Of a stretch of 5,512 nucleotides of DNA, positions 4,246 to 5,512 are shown one piece after another. The notes under the pieces were generated by a model. That model was not told where the DNA came from, made no database searches, and was given only the letters and a program-made list of their open reading frames with translations. Both the position numbers and the translations under genes were made by a program. The DNA is taken from positions 1 through 5,512 of the forward strand of contig SCTE01000241.1 in assembly GCA_004298915.1 (NCBI GenBank), given 5' to 3'. Source of the DNA: Chloroflexota bacterium. Lineage in GTDB: Bacteria > Chloroflexota > Limnocylindria > Limnocylindrales > CSP1-4. Numbering within the stretch: position 1 is the first letter of the stretch; the number at the start of each line of letters is the position of its first letter.

Positions 4246-5256
4246 GTGGCACCCCCTGAACTCGTCGACCTCGCAGCCATCGAGGCCGTTCGGCCCGTCG
4301 TGGCCGAGCGAGTCCACCGAACGCCCCTGCTCAGCTCGGCGGCGGCGGCACGCGTCGTCGGCGCCTCGACCGGTGCTCGCATCGCCGGGGGACGCCTCTA
4401 CCTGAAAGCCGAGCACCTCCAGAAGACCGGTTCGTTCAAGGCACGGGGCATGACGGCGCGGGTCGCCAGGCTGTCGCCCGACGAGCGGCGGCGAGGGATC
4501 ATCACGGTCTCGGCCGGGAATGCCGCCCAGGGCTATGCGTTCGCCGGAGCGGCCCTCGACGTGCCGGTGACGGTCGTGATGCCGGCGGCGGCCAACCCGT
4601 CGAAGGCCGCGGCCGCAGCCGGCTATGGTGCGCGGGTCGTCCTGGAGGGCGACGATGTCGGACAGACCTTCGAGGCCATGGAGCGGATCCGCGCCGACGA
4701 GGGGCTCGTGTTCTGCCACCCCTTCGACGACCCCGATGTGATCGCCGGGCACGGGACCGCCGGCCTCGAGCTGGTCGAGGACCTCCCCGACGTCGATGTC
4801 GTCGTGGTCGGAATCGGCGGCGGCGGGTTGATCTCGGGCATTGCCGCGGGCGTCCGGGGCCTTCGCCCGTCGACCCGGATCTATGGGGTGGAACCGACCG
4901 GCAGCGACGCGATCACGAGAGGCCTCGCGGCCGGCGAGCCCGTCCCGGTCAGCCCGGTGAGCGTGGCCGACGGGCTCAACGCGCCATTCGCGGGTGCCCT
5001 GCCGCTCCGGATGATCGCCGCGCTCCTCGAGGACGTGATCCTGATCGACGACGGATTGATCCTCGGTGGGCTTCGCTTTGCCCTCGAGCGGATGAAACAG
5101 GTCCTCGAGCCCGCCGGCGCCGCTGCCCTCGCCGCCACGCTCGCCGGCCGGATCCCGATCCGGGACGGCGAGACGGTCGCCGTCGTCCTGTCGGGCGGGA
5201 ATGTCCAGGTCGACCGCCTCGGGGAGCTGATCGCCCGCGCTCAACCACTCGGCTGA
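4246..5256 (+). CDS. PLP-dependent threonine/serine dehydratase (fold-type II, no ACT domain)
   Basis: This 336-aa cytoplasmic enzyme belongs to the tryptophan-synthase-beta-like PLP family. It most likely deaminates L-threonine to 2-oxobutyrate and ammonia (or L-serine to pyruvate). The Schiff-base lysine is K65 in K-T-G-S-F-K-A-R-G (60-68). SAGNAAQG (89-96) is the asparagine loop contacting the cofactor and substrate carboxylate, GIGGGGLISG (189-198) is the phosphate-binding glycine loop, and a late SGGN motif near residue 315 contacts the pyridine ring. GHGTAGLE (168-175) is also typical. The chain ends after the catalytic domain, so the ACT-type regulatory domain of biosynthetic IlvA is missing; length resembles the catabolic TdcB type and serine racemases. 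Racemase or hydroxyaspartate dehydratase activity cannot be excluded from sequence. The GTG start at 4246 follows a -10-like box by 6 nt and gives a normal N terminus. The gene is divergent from arsR and may be influenced by the operator in the shared 78-nt gap. Confidence 0.92.
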   Translation: MAPPELVDLAAIEAVRPVVAERVHRTPLLSSAAAARVVGASTGARIAGGRLYLKAEHLQKTGSFKARGMTARVARLSPDERRRGIITVSAGNAAQGYAFAGAALDVPVTVVMPAAANPSKAAAAAGYGARVVLEGDDVGQTFEAMERIRADEGLVFCHPFDDPDVIAGHGTAGLELVEDLPDVDVVVVGIGGGGLISGIAAGVRGLRPSTRIYGVEPTGSDAITRGLAAGEPVPVSPVSVADGLNAPFAGALPLRMIAALLEDVILIDDGLILGGLRFALERMKQVLEPAGAAALAATLAGRIPIRDGETVAVVLSGGNVQVDRLGELIARAQPLG

Positions 5257-5281
5257 GCAGACGCGGTTCCGCGGAGTCGGC

Positions 5282-5317
5282 GCGGCCGGGCACCCTGGAT
5301 GCTCCCGGGCTGGCCGC
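5282..5317. terminator. Possible hairpin terminator between convergent genes
   Basis: GCGGCC (5282-5287) and GGCCGC (5312-5317) form a perfect 6-bp outer stem. Inside it GGG (5288-5290) can pair with CCC (5304-5306) if 5 nt bulge out. It sits 26 nt after the dehydratase stop and 19 nt past the metallopeptidase stop, between two converging genes. There is no U-tract, and in DNA this GC-rich such stems occur by chance. Confidence 0.3.
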
Positions 5318-5335
5318 TGCCTGGGCTCCGGCCCC

Positions 5336-5512
5336 TCAGCCGATGCCCAGCTCCTCGAGCCGATCATCGTCGATGCCCATGTGGTGGGCGAGCTCATGAA
5401 TCACCGTGATCCGGACCTCGTCGGCGAGGGCGTCAGGGTCGGCAAAGTCCTCCTGGAGTGGCATCCGGAAGAGCGTGATCCGGTTCGGAACCATGAGCCA
5501 GTCCGCCTGCCA
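5336..5512 (-). CDS. Zincin-like metallopeptidase family protein (partial, C-terminal 58 residues)
   Basis: The minus strand is open from the window edge to a TGA at 5336-5338, giving the last 58 residues of a protein whose start lies outside. The fragment contains PNRITLFRMPLQEDF, then D-E-V-R-I-T-V-I and the zinc-binding motif H39-E-L-A-H43-H-M-G-I-D, ending in DDDRLEELG (fragment numbering). This arrangement, with HExxHxxGID close to the C terminus and preceded by an IxLyrxP segment, is characteristic of the small zincin-like 'metallopeptidase family protein' group (PF06262), usually about 110-140 aa. H39 and H43 would bind zinc and E40 act as the general base. Substrate is unknown for the family. 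The gene converges on the dehydratase. Only truncation by the window is seen; the C terminus is complete. Confidence 0.87.
   Translation of the reverse strand, partial: WQADWLMVPNRITLFRMPLQEDFADPDALADEVRITVIHELAHHMGIDDDRLEELGIG

Noticed and set aside
5262..5273. CGCG-GTTC-CGCG mini-hairpin after the dehydratase stop
   Set aside because: A 4-bp stem without a U-tract is expected by chance in DNA this GC-rich.
4198..5397. 399-codon minus-strand open frame antisense to the dehydratase
   Set aside because: Low-complexity shadow of the dehydratase; the real minus-strand gene at the right edge uses another frame and ends at 5336.
1..5512. tRNA, rRNA, riboswitch, CRISPR, insertion sequence or attachment site
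   Set aside because: None recognised. In particular, no cobalamin riboswitch-like region fits in the 24 nt before the B12-dependent mutase.

Overview
The window is a GC-rich, gene-dense bacterial chromosomal segment with no mobile element, CRISPR array or RNA gene that I can see. Third codon positions are strongly G/C, which creates many long shadow reading frames. The archetypes present (a split acyl-CoA mutase large chain, a lineage-restricted small lipoprotein, a zincin-type mini metallopeptidase, and several apparently leaderless gene starts) fit an uncultured high-GC Chloroflexota such as a Limnocylindria-like lineage. An actinobacterium is the main alternative. This placement is inference from gene style, not from a marker gene.

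Layout, left to right. Bases 1-100 hold no gene I can support. A 214-aa predicted lipoprotein (101-745) is followed after 24 nt by a 591-aa cobalamin-dependent acyl-CoA mutase large subunit (770-2545) that lacks a B12-binding domain. A DinB-fold protein (2578-3054) follows after 32 nt, and a 113-aa protein of unsure family (3051-3392) overlaps its stop codon by 4 nt. These three look like one transcription unit. A convergent junction rich in GC hairpins (3374-3471) separates them from a minus-strand pair: thioredoxin (3477-3824), downstream of an ArsR-type repressor (3868-4167). The 78-nt divergent gap (4168-4245) carries a 16-bp near-palindrome overlapping the arsR promoter. A plus-strand PLP-dependent threonine/serine dehydratase (4246-5256) follows. 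Another convergent gap with a possible hairpin leads to the C-terminal end of a minus-strand zincin-like metallopeptidase (5336-5512) that runs off the window.

How the parts may work together. The mutase would rearrange a branched acyl-CoA. Its active-site positions match isobutyryl-CoA mutase (Phe and Gln) rather than methylmalonyl-CoA mutase (Tyr and Arg), and several further pocket positions are unusual. The ArsR protein has Ser in place of both Cys of the classical metal-binding CxC, has two other cysteines, and is transcribed with a thioredoxin, so a thiol/redox switch is plausible. Threonine dehydratase makes 2-oxobutyrate, which can feed propionyl-CoA and mutase chemistry, but the genes are not in one operon and this link is speculative. 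The strongest system-level signals are the mutase pocket and the ArsR-thioredoxin module; neither is proven novel from sequence alone.
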